A DNA stretch of 64,000 bases from assembly GCA_037039685.1 (NCBI GenBank), contig JAWNGF010000009.1:992001-1056000 (forward strand), written 5' to 3'. This document shows positions 1 through 12,115 of the stretch, in pieces (the first letter of the stretch is position 1; every line of letters begins with the position of its first letter). The stretch comes from Ceratobasidium sp. AG-K. Its lineage: Eukaryota; Basidiomycota; Agaricomycetes; Cantharellales; Ceratobasidiaceae. The translations under genes and the position numbers were made by a program. The notes beneath the pieces are model-generated. The model did not search any database. It was given only the letters and a program-made list of their open reading frames with translations, and was not told where the DNA came from.

Positions 1-95
1 CGCTCCACGGTTGCCCTGCCCTATTCCCAACCCCACTCGCATACGACTAGTCCGACATACAGCGCCGGAGCATCACCACCCAGTCGCCCATTTAG

Positions 96-2432
96 CCCCA
101 CGTCGCTGCCCCGGCCCCCGAACCCCAGTCGCTCGAGTTTTCGACGCTGCTCCGAGCACGGTCCACCCCTCCCCTCTCGCGCGCCCTGTCCAGTCCCCCA
201 TCGCCCTACTCGCCCCCGCTCACCTCGCGCCCATTTCCTCTCCCGACCTCGCCCCCCATCGACTCGCGCATCGACGCCTCGCAGATTTCCATATCCGACA
301 CCGCCGACTCGATTACCGAATCCACCAACTCGCCGCTCCTGTCCGCCGCCGAGTTTTTCGATCTCGATGCGCAGGAGCCCCAGGATGTGCTCGTGCGCAG
401 TCCGAGTCCGCCCACGGGATTGGTGTCGGCCTCGAGCGGGAGCACGGTGTTTGCGGCCCGGAGCGTCATGGCCCCGGTCGAGGTCGAGACCCACACTCGG
501 CGCAACTGGGAAGACGCATTCCGCATCGCCAGTTTCTCTCAAGGGTGTTTGCTAGAGGAACACTCGACCGTCGCCGACTTGCGCATCCGCCCGGGCGAGC
601 TACTCGAGGTGAGTAATATCGGATGCACCCGGCACTACTAACTCGCCCAGATCCAACGCGTCAACGCAGCGGTCCATCTCTCCCGTCCGACGTATACCCA
701 GCCGTATTTCGAAGCACCGGTATATCTCATCAAGCGCACGCCGATGCATTATCCCCGGCCGCAAACGAGTCATCATCCCCACCCGCTTATCCCCGCCGCC
801 CGACCGCACCAACACCACATTCAACCCATGCGCGACTATGCCCCTCCCATTCCGGAAATCAACCCGCCCATGTCTCCTATTGAAGCTACCACGCGCGTGC
901 GGTCGCGGACGGTCACGGCGCGGGACGTCTATGATAACGTATCGGAAAAGTGGGATGACGATGGGGAGCAAGAGTGGGCCGAGCTCGAGTTGAGTGGGCT
1001 AGAGGGAATCGGGGAGTCGAATGGTCGGGCGAGACCCGTGAATGAGAATCCAGTGCGGAACGAGGGGGATAAGATCGAGTGGAAGGTCCGGTGGTTGACC
1101 TTGCGCGAGGGCATGTTTTCGCTCTCCCGGTCCAGATCGGTGAGTACGTCGTTGTTGGGTGGGATTGTGCTGATTTGGGTGTAGAAACAAGCCCAGCCGT
1201 TGTTTTCGCGTCCGGTTTCGTCGGTGTTGACGGCACAGCAGTTACCGGCTGTACCGTCCATGGGCCATCTCCCGCGCAATTATATCAGCATACACTTTAC
1301 CGGCATCTCGCGTAAAGAACGGGAACGAGAACGGGATTGCGATATTGGAATACGGATGATGGACGGCGCAGGTACGTCTTCTGTTCGCATACACGCCCCC
1401 CATTGATCCCATTCGCATATGCCTCGGCTAACCCCACTCGTACACGCCCGATCAACCCCACTCGCACACATGCCCCGATTAACCCAACTTACATACGCCC
1501 CGATTAACCCACCAGCCCACGCCCACCTCTTCCGGGTCCTCCTCCGAATCATCAACACCCCCGGCACACACACCTTTCTCCACACCGACACGCCCTACTT
1601 TGCCAGCCCCCCACTCCCATCGCAATACCCCGAATGGCGGCAATACATTGTCCAACGCGCCTGGCTCGCCGGACGCGCAACATCCATCATGCACGGACTC
1701 ACCGTCGCCGGGCCGTGGATGCGCTCGCCCTGGCTCGCCTGGACCGACAAGGAAGCCGAATCGTTTCCAGACGACGACACGAGTCAGTACGGCGACGAAT
1801 ACGAAACCGACTCGGACGACGCTAGCCAGCTGTACGAATCCCAAATAGGCGCGATGGAGGGCTTCGACCAGCAACGCGACTCGGACTCCGAGGTCGAGTG
1901 GGACGTGGAAGGCTGGCGCGCGTGGGAGTCGGAGAATGCGTTTGGGAGCTGGACGAGTTCAGCGGTGTGGCTCAAGCACCGGGTCGATGCGGGCGGACGG
2001 CCGCGCTCGAGGTCGTTGGCTGCCCCCAGCAGTCGGAGTTCGTCGATGAATCAGCCGCGGGAGCCTCCCAACTCGACATACCCCTACCCGAGTCAGCATC
2101 CAGAACTCCTCTCACCCGTGTCCACTTCGTCGGATATTTCGACTACTTCGCCCAATACGAGACGGGCGCGGTCGTCGACGATTGCTGTTCCCTCACAGCC
2201 CGAGTCTCCGACTGGCTCGCCCCCCACCTGGTCCCCGACCCTCGGCCAACGACGCCCACTCACTTCGGGCGCAGGGATCGAAACCGTGTTGCGCACGCCG
2301 ACCGCGAGCCAATCCCGCCGGTCTGAACTCGACCGACGGGGGAGTACAAACAGCCTCGAGATGCAGCGCGCGCATCCCCCCAGCAGTCGACGCGCAGTCA
2401 CGAGTCCTCCGCCCGGTGCCAAGTTTCCGTGA
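96..2432 (+). CDS. Serine-rich hypothetical protein, possible PH-like region (5' partial)
   Basis: Exons 96-608, 651-1139, 1185-1371 and 1516-2432 join in one frame (701 residues plus TGA). The splice sites are GT-AG and the phases agree, including a split codon G|CC across the intron at 1372-1515. The AG at 94-95 looks like an acceptor, so the start lies outside the window. The N-terminal part is rich in Ser and Pro. The middle contains KVRWLTLREG, a strand-like segment, and a later Trp-containing helix around EWRQYIVQRAW, which together could be a split PH fold. The C-terminal 250 residues are acidic and then Ser/Pro/Arg-rich and probably disordered. No catalytic motif is visible. The gene converges on CHL1 with 99 bp between stop codons; AATAAA at 2493-2498 may be its polyadenylation signal. 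The PH assignment is weak; the gene model is firm. Confidence 0.7.
1372..1515 (+). repeat. Intron with about four tandem copies of a 24-27 nt unit
   Basis: Within this intron, from about 1395 to the acceptor, a unit resembling ACTCGCACACGCCCCGATTA followed by ACCC recurs about four times with small changes. A single related copy (AACCCCACTCGCATACG) occurs at about 30-46, just upstream of the acceptor at 94-95. Each unit carries a CTAAC- or TTAAC-like branch-point sequence. Confidence 0.6.
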
Positions 2433-2531
2433 ACATTTCAAGTTGTATATACGCATATTGGATATATATTTTATGTTATTTGTGATTGGGACAATAAACG
2501 CATATAGTCCGAGATGTGCGATTGGAGTCGG

Positions 2532-5500
2532 TTACATCGCCTTTTTGCTACGGTAGAATTCGCCGAGGTGTTTGATCGCGTCGCCAAACTTGTCTGTTAC
2601 TTGGAGTTCGGTCCCGATCCAGGCTGGGAGTTTGCTCCGGATGCGCGGGGTGCCGTATCGCTGGTCTATAAATATGATTGCTGCCCAGTCTGCTCGGTGA
2701 CGTATCGCCCGACCTAGTTCTCGGTGAGTACAGGCCGGTTGGTTGGGGGATGCTTACCTATCGATTGGTTCGTTGCGCGCATACACCTAGGACGGGTTAC
2801 CAAACGCACTATCCCAATCCAGTGCACTCACAAGTTTTCGTACAACTCTTTGCCGGCATCGACCCCCGACGAGTTGTGTTCACGCACATACTTCATCCGC
2901 GCCTGGAGCTCTGCCGAACCCAGGTTCGCAAACGGAAGGCCGACGATCGCGACCCCACGCGCGAGCCCGTCGGAAAAGTTGAGGCCTTCAGAGAGTTTGG
3001 CCCCGACCACGGCAAACAATATCGCCCCTGATTGCGACTGGAACGAATTGCCGCGAGCGCTCGGAAATAATTCAAAAACGCACCTCGTCAGGCCTATCAG
3101 CTGCGGCGGAAAACTCTCGCAGCACGTTCTCCACGTCTCCGTTTTCTTGAGGTTCGTAAAAGATCTAGAGATACGTGAGAACGGGCCTGTCTGGTCATGC
3201 GCATACCTTTTTGCGTTTCCCGAGTCGTTCGAGGATCTTGCTCTCAGCTTTCGCCCATGCGGATTTTACGAGGCCTAGGAATGTGTACGAGGGAAGAAAG
3301 ACAACAAAGCCGTTGGGGACAAGGTTTGTGAGGTTTAGAATCGTCTGTCCGAGTTCGTTGATCTAGAGACACACATGGTAAGAACAGTGATAATCATGGA
3401 GCAAAACATACCAGCTCCTCGTCACCCCGCGCACTAAATTTAAACTCGAGCGTCCGACCACGCGGGCCCTTGCCTAGCACAATCGTCTTAATATTCGACT
3501 TGGGCACAACATGCCCACACGAGTACACAACGAGCCTTTCGAGTGGAAGGTACGAAAAGAGTTGCGTATGAAAATCGCCGATCTGGATGTATGCGTGAGC
3601 AATCGCCCCCAGCCGATCGGATGCACCTACCGGACTCATCGTACCCCCTGCGAGCACGACGCTCCTCGCTTGCTCGACGACTTCTCGAAAGTGAGTCGAA
3701 GGATTGAGGAGCTGGTACTTGAGTTGAGCGGTTTCTGCACCTGGGGTACCGGCTCGGGACAAAAAGATGCGACCGTCTTCGTCGGGATTTGCCAGAGCGA
3801 TCAAGAGCGATTCAATCGCATGTAGGGGAGGGGTCGCACCCTTACGGCGGGCATTTGCCGCCCGCTTTGACGGATCTACGGGCCCGAACTTAGTTTCGCT
3901 GTTTGATGATCGAGGAGGCGTACCTGAAGCTGCCGCCGCATCAGCGAGCTTATCACTGTATCCACTGATCTTGGAACACAGCGTTCACGTGAACATCAAG
4001 GGTTTTACGAAGATGCGGCTATCGAACTCACCTTGCGAGCAATCTTGCTCTCTCTCAAGTACCTACGAATGTCAGCTTTAACAAACCGTTGGAACGACTG
4101 GCTTACTTTTCGATCTCCAAGGGATTGATGTTCTCAGCATGCGTACCAAGCATGCGTACGAATTCGGCAACGCCAAACATCTCCTCTTGTGGTAGCTTTT
4201 TCTTCCCACCCTTCCCATCTGGCCGCTCCTTCTCGGCGGAGTCTACGGTACCGCTCAGCCAAGAATCGATAAAGTTTTGTAGTGCGCCGAGTAGAACGCT
4301 TAGGCGCGTGAGATGAACAATATGTTTGGTTTTGAGCCGATTTCTAAACTTGGAACGGTACAGGTCCACTTGTGTCTTGGATACCCGGACTATGGCACCT
4401 GAAACCGGTAGGGTATGGACCGCAAGGATTGTATCAATCAAGTCTACAAACCCGTTAGCTTATCCCGAGGGTCGCCCTATTGAGATACTTACTATGAGCT
4501 TCGTCGACTATGACCTGGAAACAGCATCAGATATCAAAAACACTCCTCATCAAAACAATTTGCTCACGATCTGGTCTGTAAGGTCGATTCCTAGAGCTTC
4601 TCGAGCGCGTTTTTGTAGCAGAAGATTATACGGTAGCGTGACTAGCTTGAATTAGGTGTTAGCCGAGTATTTCAGGGAACAAAGGGCTGCTCACCTCGGC
4701 CTGCTTGATGGCTCGACGGGCACCATAATACGGGCACGTCGAGGTTTGACGACCAAGCGACTCCAAATCCTCAATGTCTTTCGGAGCAGACTGCCCCATA
4801 TTTCAGTTTACAGAAGCAGGAGCAGAAATAAATCATATACCAGAATATGATCCCGCATGTCAATCATTTTGGCATCCTCATCCGGGGGCGGAAGGTGTGG
4901 ACATCGCTTTCCTTCCTTTTCTGCGTCGTTATATGCACTCCATCAGCGTTCAATCTGAGAAGCTATACGAGGGGCCCACCAGTTGCCAGTGCTCTGCATG
5001 CTTCGTCAATATCCGTCCCATATTTTCCCTTGCGGACGTCATCATTGATGCACAAGTTCTTTCGTGATCCGAGTGGCACAGTCCGGGCGTCGGTTTGGTA
5101 GGGCGTCTTCCGTAGCTCTGCTAGGAATTGAGATAATTGGGTATGTGTACGGGATGCGTAATATATCTACATGCTCAAGTTGAGGTAGTTGGTCATTATG
5201 AGGCATACGAAAACATACTTTGGTACAAGTTGGTTCCTCGACTTCAACAGTTGGGTCTGCTTTCCGTCGTGATGCCTCAAGCCTGAAACAGTTATTTGAG
5301 CGGCGGTCCAGCCAGGAAATAACAATACTTACTTTTGCATCAATGCACGAACTGCTGGACTGATATTGTCCTCCTCGTCTGAGAGGTCGCCATCAGGTAG
5401 AAACGTGGCGTCGTCTTCATCACGCTTAACCGGTTCATCCCCGACTACTTTCTACCTCAGCACCCGTAAATTTTTGATAATTTGCGAAGTGAGCCCGATC

Positions 5501-6019
5501 TTACCGCTCGTTTTCGGGCACGGCCTCGTTCCTGCTGCCGCATTTTGTCTTCCCGATCCCTAGCTGTTTGTAGCCTTTCTTCAAGATCAGCTTCGGCCTG
5601 CTCCAATTCCCTCTTATGTTTGTCTAGTATCTGTCGGCTAACCCACTCAGGCTCTATCCAATAGCCATTAGTATTAAACGAGTGGCTATTAAAGTGTTAT
5701 GTACTCACCGTTGTCGGCCTGAATACTAATCTTGAGCGTTTCGAGTTCACCTCGAATGGCCCGTTGTTTATTATCCCGTAGCCATGTCATGGCACCACAT
5801 AGCAAGCTTAAGGATTTTCCCTAGCCATACTCGAGGGTGAGAGAGTAGTCTTTAAACAGACAAGCAACAGACCGTTCCAGTAGGCGACTCCAGAATGGCG
5901 ACTTTACGGTTCTCGAGCGCCGTATACAAGTTCTTCATCAACTCAAGTTGTATATCATAGGGCTGAAACGGAAAGGCGGAGAACAAGTCCGGAGTTGGGA
6001 GATGCAAAGAATCGCTCAT
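2532..6019 (-). CDS. CHL1: ATP-dependent DNA helicase CHL1 (DDX11/FANCJ-like, XPD family)
   Basis: Superfamily 2 Fe-S helicase acting in sister-chromatid cohesion and replication-linked repair in the nucleus. The start at 6019 gives [11 protein letters not shown] followed by the Q-like FPFQPYDIQ and Walker A ESPTGT|GKS, split by an intron at about 5830-5869. Fe-S cysteine regions are readable: SRKNLCIN near 5070 and CPYYGARRA near 4720. The DEAH box is VIVDEAH at 4494-4505. Further along are [13 protein letters not shown] near 3670, [12 protein letters not shown] near 2990, and the terminal [17 protein letters not shown]. The last exon ends [11 protein letters not shown] with TAA at 2532-2534. 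Many short introns interrupt it, so exon ends in the centre are not all resolved. An in-frame upstream ATG at 6196 would add 59 residues not expected in the family; I prefer 6019. Confidence 0.9.
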
Positions 6020-6910
6020 TGCAAAGTAGTGCTGGTAAAGATCCCAAGGAAGTCCAAAGCAGTTTCGAGTAACAAGGACGTATTTGAGGGGTTGAATGTG
6101 TTGATAAACCTCCCGCAGTGGGACTTTTGTGAATGCCGTTTCCCGTGGCGCAAACACCGAGGACCCAGAAAGAGACGCGTTGGACGCGAGGTACAACCAA
6201 AGAAGTGGACGCGCCTACAGCCACGTGATTGTTCACATTTGACCTCGCCTCAGCGCAAACCGCAGTGCTAATTGAGGCTCGTAAGGGCTCGTTTACACAA
6301 ACGAGCCCTTACTAGCACGCGCGGTTTTCGCTGAGGCAACCAACAGAACAATTGGTGAGCACAAGGAAGCTCTCTCCCCTAACCCGCGCATAGCTCGGCA
6401 CATGTCCTGCAAATGAGACAGGATAGAACCCGTACTCCTCCCTCTACCAACCTTGCTGCTCTTATTCCCACTCGAAGCCCGGAGCAGGTGTAAAGCGCTG
6501 AACCCCGACCAGATCACCATAAAGTAGTAAAACGTCATTTTTAACAACAGTAGCGTTTCATTTGTATAAAACCGGTTTCCATCTTGTGATTGGGGCTGAT
6601 AATACAAACTAGGAATGGAGTGGGTTTAGAGATCTATGCAGCGGACTTAGCAGTTCAATAGTAGTACTCGCCCTTTTTATGTTTCATCGAAATCCGTTGA
6701 ATAATGCGTACACATACCACGCACATAGTTATTGTACTGTCGATGACGGCACGACCCAAGTGGGATGCGTCACGTGAAAAGAAGTGGAGTGCCCCTGGGA
6801 CGATGTTTGACGCCAACCACATTGGCACCACGCGCAATCGTGACTCGGAGTAGCCTCGCCTTGATCATCTCTCCACCATCTCACCCTGGAACCGTCTCCG
6901 ATAACTCGAA
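6020..6910. other. Divergent intergenic region, CHL1 / J-like gene 1
   Basis: Presumed promoters of two divergent genes. Apart from the fold-back element at 6247-6337 I see no gene; the short open frames here lack family motifs or splice continuity. Confidence 0.5.
6247..6337. repeat. 91-bp fold-back (hairpin) element
   Basis: A perfect 14-bp inverted repeat (GTAAGGGCTCGTTT, 6281-6294, and its complement at 6299-6312) encloses a 4-nt loop ACAC. It is nested inside outer arms at 6247-6270 and 6314-6337 that pair imperfectly, with GCCTCAGCG at the left tip and CGCTGAGGC at the right tip. Ten unpaired bases (6271-6280) break the left arm. It has the size and shape of a small MITE or fold-back element, but no clear target-site duplication is visible. 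Confidence 0.65.
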
Positions 6911-8555
6911 ATGTCGACAGGAATGGGAGGAAGGCCTAAGCACGGTCGCAAGTCGACAGACGGGGATGACCCCGTGAGCCCAGGCAAGGCTCGCAGTACC
7001 AAGCGTAGAAAAACCGCTCATGTTGAGAATGTACGTGCTATAGGTTGCCCTAACTGGTTAATTCATGCTGAATATTGTTCGTTTAATCTGTTTAGGATGG
7101 AATTGCAGCAGCGTATGCGGAACAGCTCCAAGCGGCCGAGGCCTCTCTGAAAACCGACATGAGTGCTATGGAAGCCCATATGGCGCATGAGGAGGCCATG
7201 TACTCTGCCGCTATGGAGCGCATTGTCAACGCACGACGAGAGGCTGCAGTTTGGCGTGCCGAACGCATGTCGCAATGGGATGCCACTAGACGCGAACTCA
7301 TGGCAAGGCAGCAGGACGCAGAGCTCGCAGCGGAACTCGCACGGATGCGGGTCAAAAAAGCTCGCGAGGCCAAGTCTCACGACAGGATGGACCGACGGAA
7401 AGAACGCATGAAGAAACGAGCCGCAGAGTTGAAAAGAGCCGAGGCGGAGCGTGCGGCGAGACAACAGCCCGAGGTTGTCCTTGAAGACGACATTTGCTTT
7501 CTTAGCGAGTTTGATGACGACTCCATGGGGGCCGAAGACGACACTATGAGTTCGGGCATGGGGGACAACGACAACGACAGCTTGGTTTCCGCCGACACCC
7601 TGTCCGACGATGGAACCGACGACAGGAAATTCCCTAGGTCTCCCATAGGCGAGAAGATCGAAGTTGATCAAGGAGATGAATCAGATGACGACTTGGAGGT
7701 GGATATCGATGTGAGTGAAGACTCAGCCACCACCGAGGGTTTACTCAATTTGGCTGCTAATAGGAGCTTAGCAATCACTCGGACTATGTTACCGACGACG
7801 ATAGCCGCGCACCTACCAGTTCTACCCTCGACCGCGAAGCCTCGGGAAGGAGGGCCTGGGAACGAGCCCAGTATCTGGAACGTCAGGCTCGCGCCCGCGC
7901 GGAGCTCGAGCAGGCAGAAGCAGATCGTGAAAGGCTCCGCCGCGAACGGGAACTGCGGGCAAAGCAAGAAGCAGCCTGGCGAGATCAGCAGGAAAAATTA
8001 CGAAGAGAGCAGCAAGAGCGTTCCAGGCGGGATCAGCAAGAACGGGCGCGACGGGACTACGAACAACAGCAGCAACGTGCAACAGAAGACTCGCGTCGCT
8101 CACAGTCGCGCCGACCTATTAACAGTCTGTCGGGCGCCACTGCAGCTTGGGCCCGGTACACATCCCAGTGGGCAAAGCTTCAAGGAATGGGGGCTTCGGG
8201 AACCAGGACCGCAGACGCCATCCTATACTTTTCAAACATTCCTTGGCCGACTATTCGAGCACCTCGACATCCCGATGACATTACGAAGGAGGCGGTCTCC
8301 GCTCTCGTCTTGTCGAGCTCTCACAGTCACGACAAGAGCACCAAGGCGAGACTAAGGGAGCTCTTGCTACTTTGGCATCCGGACAAATTCGTGGGGCGGT
8401 GAGTTTCGCTGGCATCGAGCTTGATTACCCGTTCTGAAATGATATCCAGGTGGATGTCCTATGTTGTTCCAGCTGACCAACCCGACGTAACCGAAGGTGT
8501 AATGGCCGTCGCGCGCATCGCCAACGAACTCTTGTCCGAGCGCAACCTTCGCTAA
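6911..8555 (+). CDS. J-domain-like (WHPDKF) coiled-coil protein, paralog 1
   Basis: Exons 6911-7030, 7096-7710, 7764-8398 and 8450-8555 give 491 residues, in consistent phase with GT-AG introns. The N-terminus is basic (KRRKT, nuclear-signal-like). Long Ala/Arg/Glu-rich helices, an acidic Asp/Ser stretch, and a second Glu/Arg/Gln-rich coil follow. The last 100 residues contain ILYFSNIPWP, then LLLWHPDKFVGR|W, then EGVMAVARIANELLSE. This resembles helices II and III of a J-domain around the HPD triplet, and also the C-terminus of NF-kappa-B inhibitor-like protein 1. A continuous reading frame through the intron at 7711-7763 is misleading: the homologous coil and J-like end lie in the other frame after splicing. 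Partner and function are unknown. Confidence 0.8.
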
Positions 8556-8961
8556 CCCAAATCATAAATTTATCACCTCACGACCTCATGACCGCCCTGG
8601 ATGATCGCATTGTTGTGTTTCACGCCCGTCGCTTTTTGTTTCAACATCAACTATATCGGATAACTTGCTGTAACGTTAGTGCACGTCTGGTACCCTGGTT
8701 ATATCCTTGAATATATTAATGTTCCTAATTGCGAATAGTTTCTGGGAGCGCCGGCACCGCCACTACCCTTATTTGCCACTGTTTACACTCCTTCCATATA
8801 TGGTGTATTGGATAACCAATGGGACAGGGTCCACTCTCGAGACTATATCATCCACCGCATGCAGCTGCCCCTCTAGAGCTCAACCTCCACCACCCCGCTA
8901 GTCGCAGCAGTGCATTCTCCGCTATCATCCAAGCCTCATATTGATTCCGCGGACTACAGAC
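8556..8961. other. Intergenic, J-like paralogs 1 and 2
   Basis: No gene seen. It holds the 3' flank of paralog 1 and the presumed promoter of paralog 2, with pyrimidine-rich stretches before the ATG at 8962. Confidence 0.5.
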
Positions 8962-9731
8962 ATGCCTGCAACAAGCCGAAGAGAGCAACACGAGCTACGC
9001 CAACAGCATGAGCACGCCGAGGCTCTCAAGCGCAAGGCAGAGCGTCGAGATGCTCATGAGCGCCGAATGAGGCAGAAGGCCGAGGATGCCGCGCAAGTCC
9101 GGGCTGAGCGTGCTCGTCGACACAAGGAACTGAAAGAGGAAGAAGGGCGACGGCGACGCGAAAAGGAGGCTCGCCGTGGTTGGGGCTCGCCGGGTAGCTC
9201 GAGTTCGAGTAGCACGCATTCAAGCTGGTCCGAGCACAACTACAATACACATTACTACTACCGCCCTGAATCGGGCACCGGCGCAAGCCTAAAGCGGGAA
9301 CGGGGGGGCGTCGCGGTCGCCCGCTACGAGGCAAGCTGGGAACGTATGAAGCGGATTGCGGCCGGCGCCGAGGGCCAGCTACGCTTTGCGGACATTCCAT
9401 GGCCATGCGCGCAGCCTATCATGTCCCTCCTTGATATGACGCCGGCAAACGTCAAGTCGTTTTTATCATCTGAAGTGCTGAATGCCGAGAGGGATCAACG
9501 GGCCCAATTACGAGCATTCATGCTTCAGTGGCATCCAGACAAGTTTATTGGAAGGTGAGGGAGCTTCGCTACTCTCCAAGCATCCCACCTACAAACATCC
9601 GGCCTACATTTATTACCCTATACCTTAGGTGGCTGCGGCGCGTATGCGAACACGACCGAGCATCTGTCCAAGAAGGCGTTACGACAGTAGCGTCCGTCGC
9701 TAATCAACTTTTATCTGAACTCGGTCATTAA
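8962..9731 (+). CDS. J-domain-like (WHPDKF) coiled-coil protein, paralog 2
   Basis: Exons 8962-9554 and 9629-9731 give 231 residues. The ATG at 8962 starts MPATSRREQHE; a codon upstream at 8941 is TTG, not ATG. The N-terminal 80 residues are a highly charged helix (HAEALKRKAERRDAHERRMR), then a Ser-rich linker (SSSSSTHSSWSEH), then LRFADIPWP, FMLQWHPDKFIGR|W and EGVTTVASVANQLLSEL. It is nearly the same architecture as paralog 3 (12116-12868) and a short version of paralog 1. The intron splits the Arg codon after WHPDKFIG in phase 2, as in both paralogs. No signal peptide or membrane segment is visible. Confidence 0.82.
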
Positions 9732-11317
9732 TTATATTGACCTCCTTCTGAAACAAAAATTATGACATACCCTGTAACCCGCCCCTATTGTATTTTGATC
9801 TTCGAGCTTCGACTTATTTTATCACGTGATTTTATTACCAGAAACAGCAAGTCGCCTTCTTGTTTAGGACGGATGACGCGGTACCAGTGAAACGATTGAT
9901 TAGAACCTTGGCCTAATTTCACCTGCCCAGCGAGTCTATGCTGGTACTCTGCTCGGAAACGAAGTACTATCCCGCGACCCTACATGTGTTAGAATTACTC
10001 CCGTGCAGCGTTCAAGTGGTATACAGCTTCGGCTAGACTCACCCGCCTCCCTCAATCCAGACGTCCAAGCCTTAGCTTTTCCCCAACGCGCTATTTTTTA
10101 GACCGGGAGCAACGTACGCACGTGAACGCCCCTGCCTTTAAAGATGCCCACAATAGTAAGAGCATTTTACTCCGAGAAGATGGAAGATGGATGCCGATCG
10201 CCCATAACTAAGCACATTTCCTGATTGAATATATATCATCCTAGACCTTGCGCTGTGGCGTAAATTCTCCGAAGACGCCTAGAGGGTAACCCTAAACTGT
10301 GACTAGAGGCGGGGACGGTCTCGGTTCAGATCCACAAACGTGCTGGACGGTGCGCGATGAGCCTCATCCAGCGGGTTTCGGGGGTCCTATGTCATCACCA
10401 TTGGACGATACTTACTTGGACACCATACCATTTTTAGGCGTTGAGGAATTATTGGGTGATGCTGGCCAAAATTATCTCCTTGGAATGGCAGTTCTGATGG
10501 GAGACTACCCTTTTTCAGACGGCTAGCAAGCTTGGATGATGGATGATGGACGATGGACAACTGGTCGAAACATGGCAAAGCGAAATTACTGTGACGATGA
10601 AACAGTGTCTTCGCCAGAGTGACTCATGTTGAGAACTAAAAAGGAGGTTATACTATTTTACTGGAGACTGTGTGAGGCTTAGTGGCCAAATCGCATTCTG
10701 GAACAGATTAGAGTTATCACGGCTTAGCCGAAATAACGGAGCCAGGACCCTCAACCAGATACAATCTTGGCCCTCAGCTTGCACGCTGACGAATGGCGCT
10801 TTTGCTAAACATGCGCAAACACGCGCATTAGTCGTTCGCATTGCCGAGACTCTAGGGCAACACGGGGTTCAGTGAATCTATGCAATATACTCCGAAATAG
10901 TCTCAAGAAATAGATCACATCTTTTTTGGAGGTACATACCGCCCTAGAGACGCTGGAGGCACGTTGAGTGGCAGATTTGTTAGCTGCGCTTCCTGCACTT
11001 CCTGCAAGCTGAGGGGCTGCAAGCTGAGAGACACGACTGTGCAGTAGACTTCCGCTACATGCTTGTTGATGGACCCCAAATTGCGCGCAGCTTCGAACGG
11101 ACCCTCGAGTTTCTGGCTTAGTCAGCGCTTTGTCAGCGTTCTTGTCAGTGCTCCCGCTTTTGGCTTCTTGCTGCACGCAGGCGGGCAGATGTATAGATTG
11201 TGTATACCAGCCGTGTAAATACGACGAAGGAGTGACTATTGTTAATAAAAAAGAGTGCGGTTATGCATTAAGCAAAAAAAAAAAAAAAAACCCCGAAATG
11301 TGAACACAATTACAGCT
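9732..11317. other. Intergenic, gene-poor
   Basis: I see no convincing gene. A 123-codon minus-strand open frame (10805-11176) is Ser/Ala-rich with short local repeats (CTTCCTGCA, GCTGCAAGCTGAG) and has no recognisable motif. A run of about 18 A residues lies at 11273-11290. ATCACGTGAT followed by TTATTACCA at about 9826 is repeated downstream of paralog 3. Confidence 0.45.
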
Positions 11318-11695
11318 TCAAGCGTGCAAAGCACTCCTCCAAGCCCCAGCTATCAGAGCAAATGCCCGTATGTCGCCAGCAGTTCCGAATGGTCTCCTTG
11401 GTGACAAGTCCCCATGTTTGGTGGGCTGGCGCATGCCCTGCAACTGGTCAATCTTGTAGGGGTTCATCACACCCTGTGCATCGAGCTCGAGGGCGTTCCG
11501 ACTCGACAGTTGTCGGTAGTCCGCCTTGAACGTCCGGATGATCCCCGCATCCATCGGTTGGACCCATGCTGTCAAGTTCGGCGGGAGGAAAACAATCTCG
11601 ATGTTCGAGTACGCCGTCGAGTCGTGGCTATGCGAGCTAGCATTATCGCAAAGCAACAGGATGTGGCGGCCGTGACTATATGCGCCACATACTCA
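11318..11695 (-). pseudogene. pogo/Tigger-type (DDE_1) transposase fragment
   Basis: The minus-strand frame reads HGRHILLLCDNASSHSH, then IEIVFLPPNLTAWVQPMDAG and IIRTFKADYRQL. This is the second-Asp region and the following conserved block of CENP-B/pogo-like transposases (LLxDNxxxH ... LPPNxTxxxQPxDxGI). Only about 120 residues survive. The helix-turn-helix and first catalytic Asp should lie at higher coordinates but are absent, and a stop closes the frame near 11695. A poly-A run lies just beyond its 3' end. It is a dead remnant between two duplicated J-like genes. Confidence 0.75.
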
Positions 11696-12115
11696 CACTA
11701 TGGGACTAGTTTTGATTTTGAAAAAATCAGAAAAACTCAGAGATAAAGAGCGAGAGTGGTAGTAGGCTTTTGGGGAGGCTCTAATGGGTCAAATTTCTGA
11801 AGTATCGGAGTGTAAAATTTTTCGTGTTCATTTGCTCGGTTGGCGCTTAAGTATGTGGCTGTGTGATGACGCAACCCAAAAGCGGGCCGGAAAAGCCAAA
11901 TCAAAAGAACCCAGCAACCGCGTTCTGGATGCATCCGAGACGAAGCTCGCCTGGCCCCGACCGTTGTTTCGGGTCCCGCGCTCAAGTATATTATTGGGCA
12001 ACGAATCTCTGGCCTCCAGTTCACTACCCCCACTGGCAGGCCACCCACGACTTGTACATGTATGTGGCATGGTAAAAATCCCGATATATCGATAATGACA
12101 TCAGCGAATGAAAGT

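Noticed and set aside
11..616. 201-codon open frame at the window start
   Set aside because: It is a shadow in another frame of the exon at 96-608, which joins correctly to downstream exons by splicing.
7711..8355. Continuation of J-like paralog 1 in the unspliced frame
   Set aside because: It loses the coil and the WHPDKF end; the GT-AG intron at 7711-7763 restores the homologous frame shared with paralogs 2 and 3.
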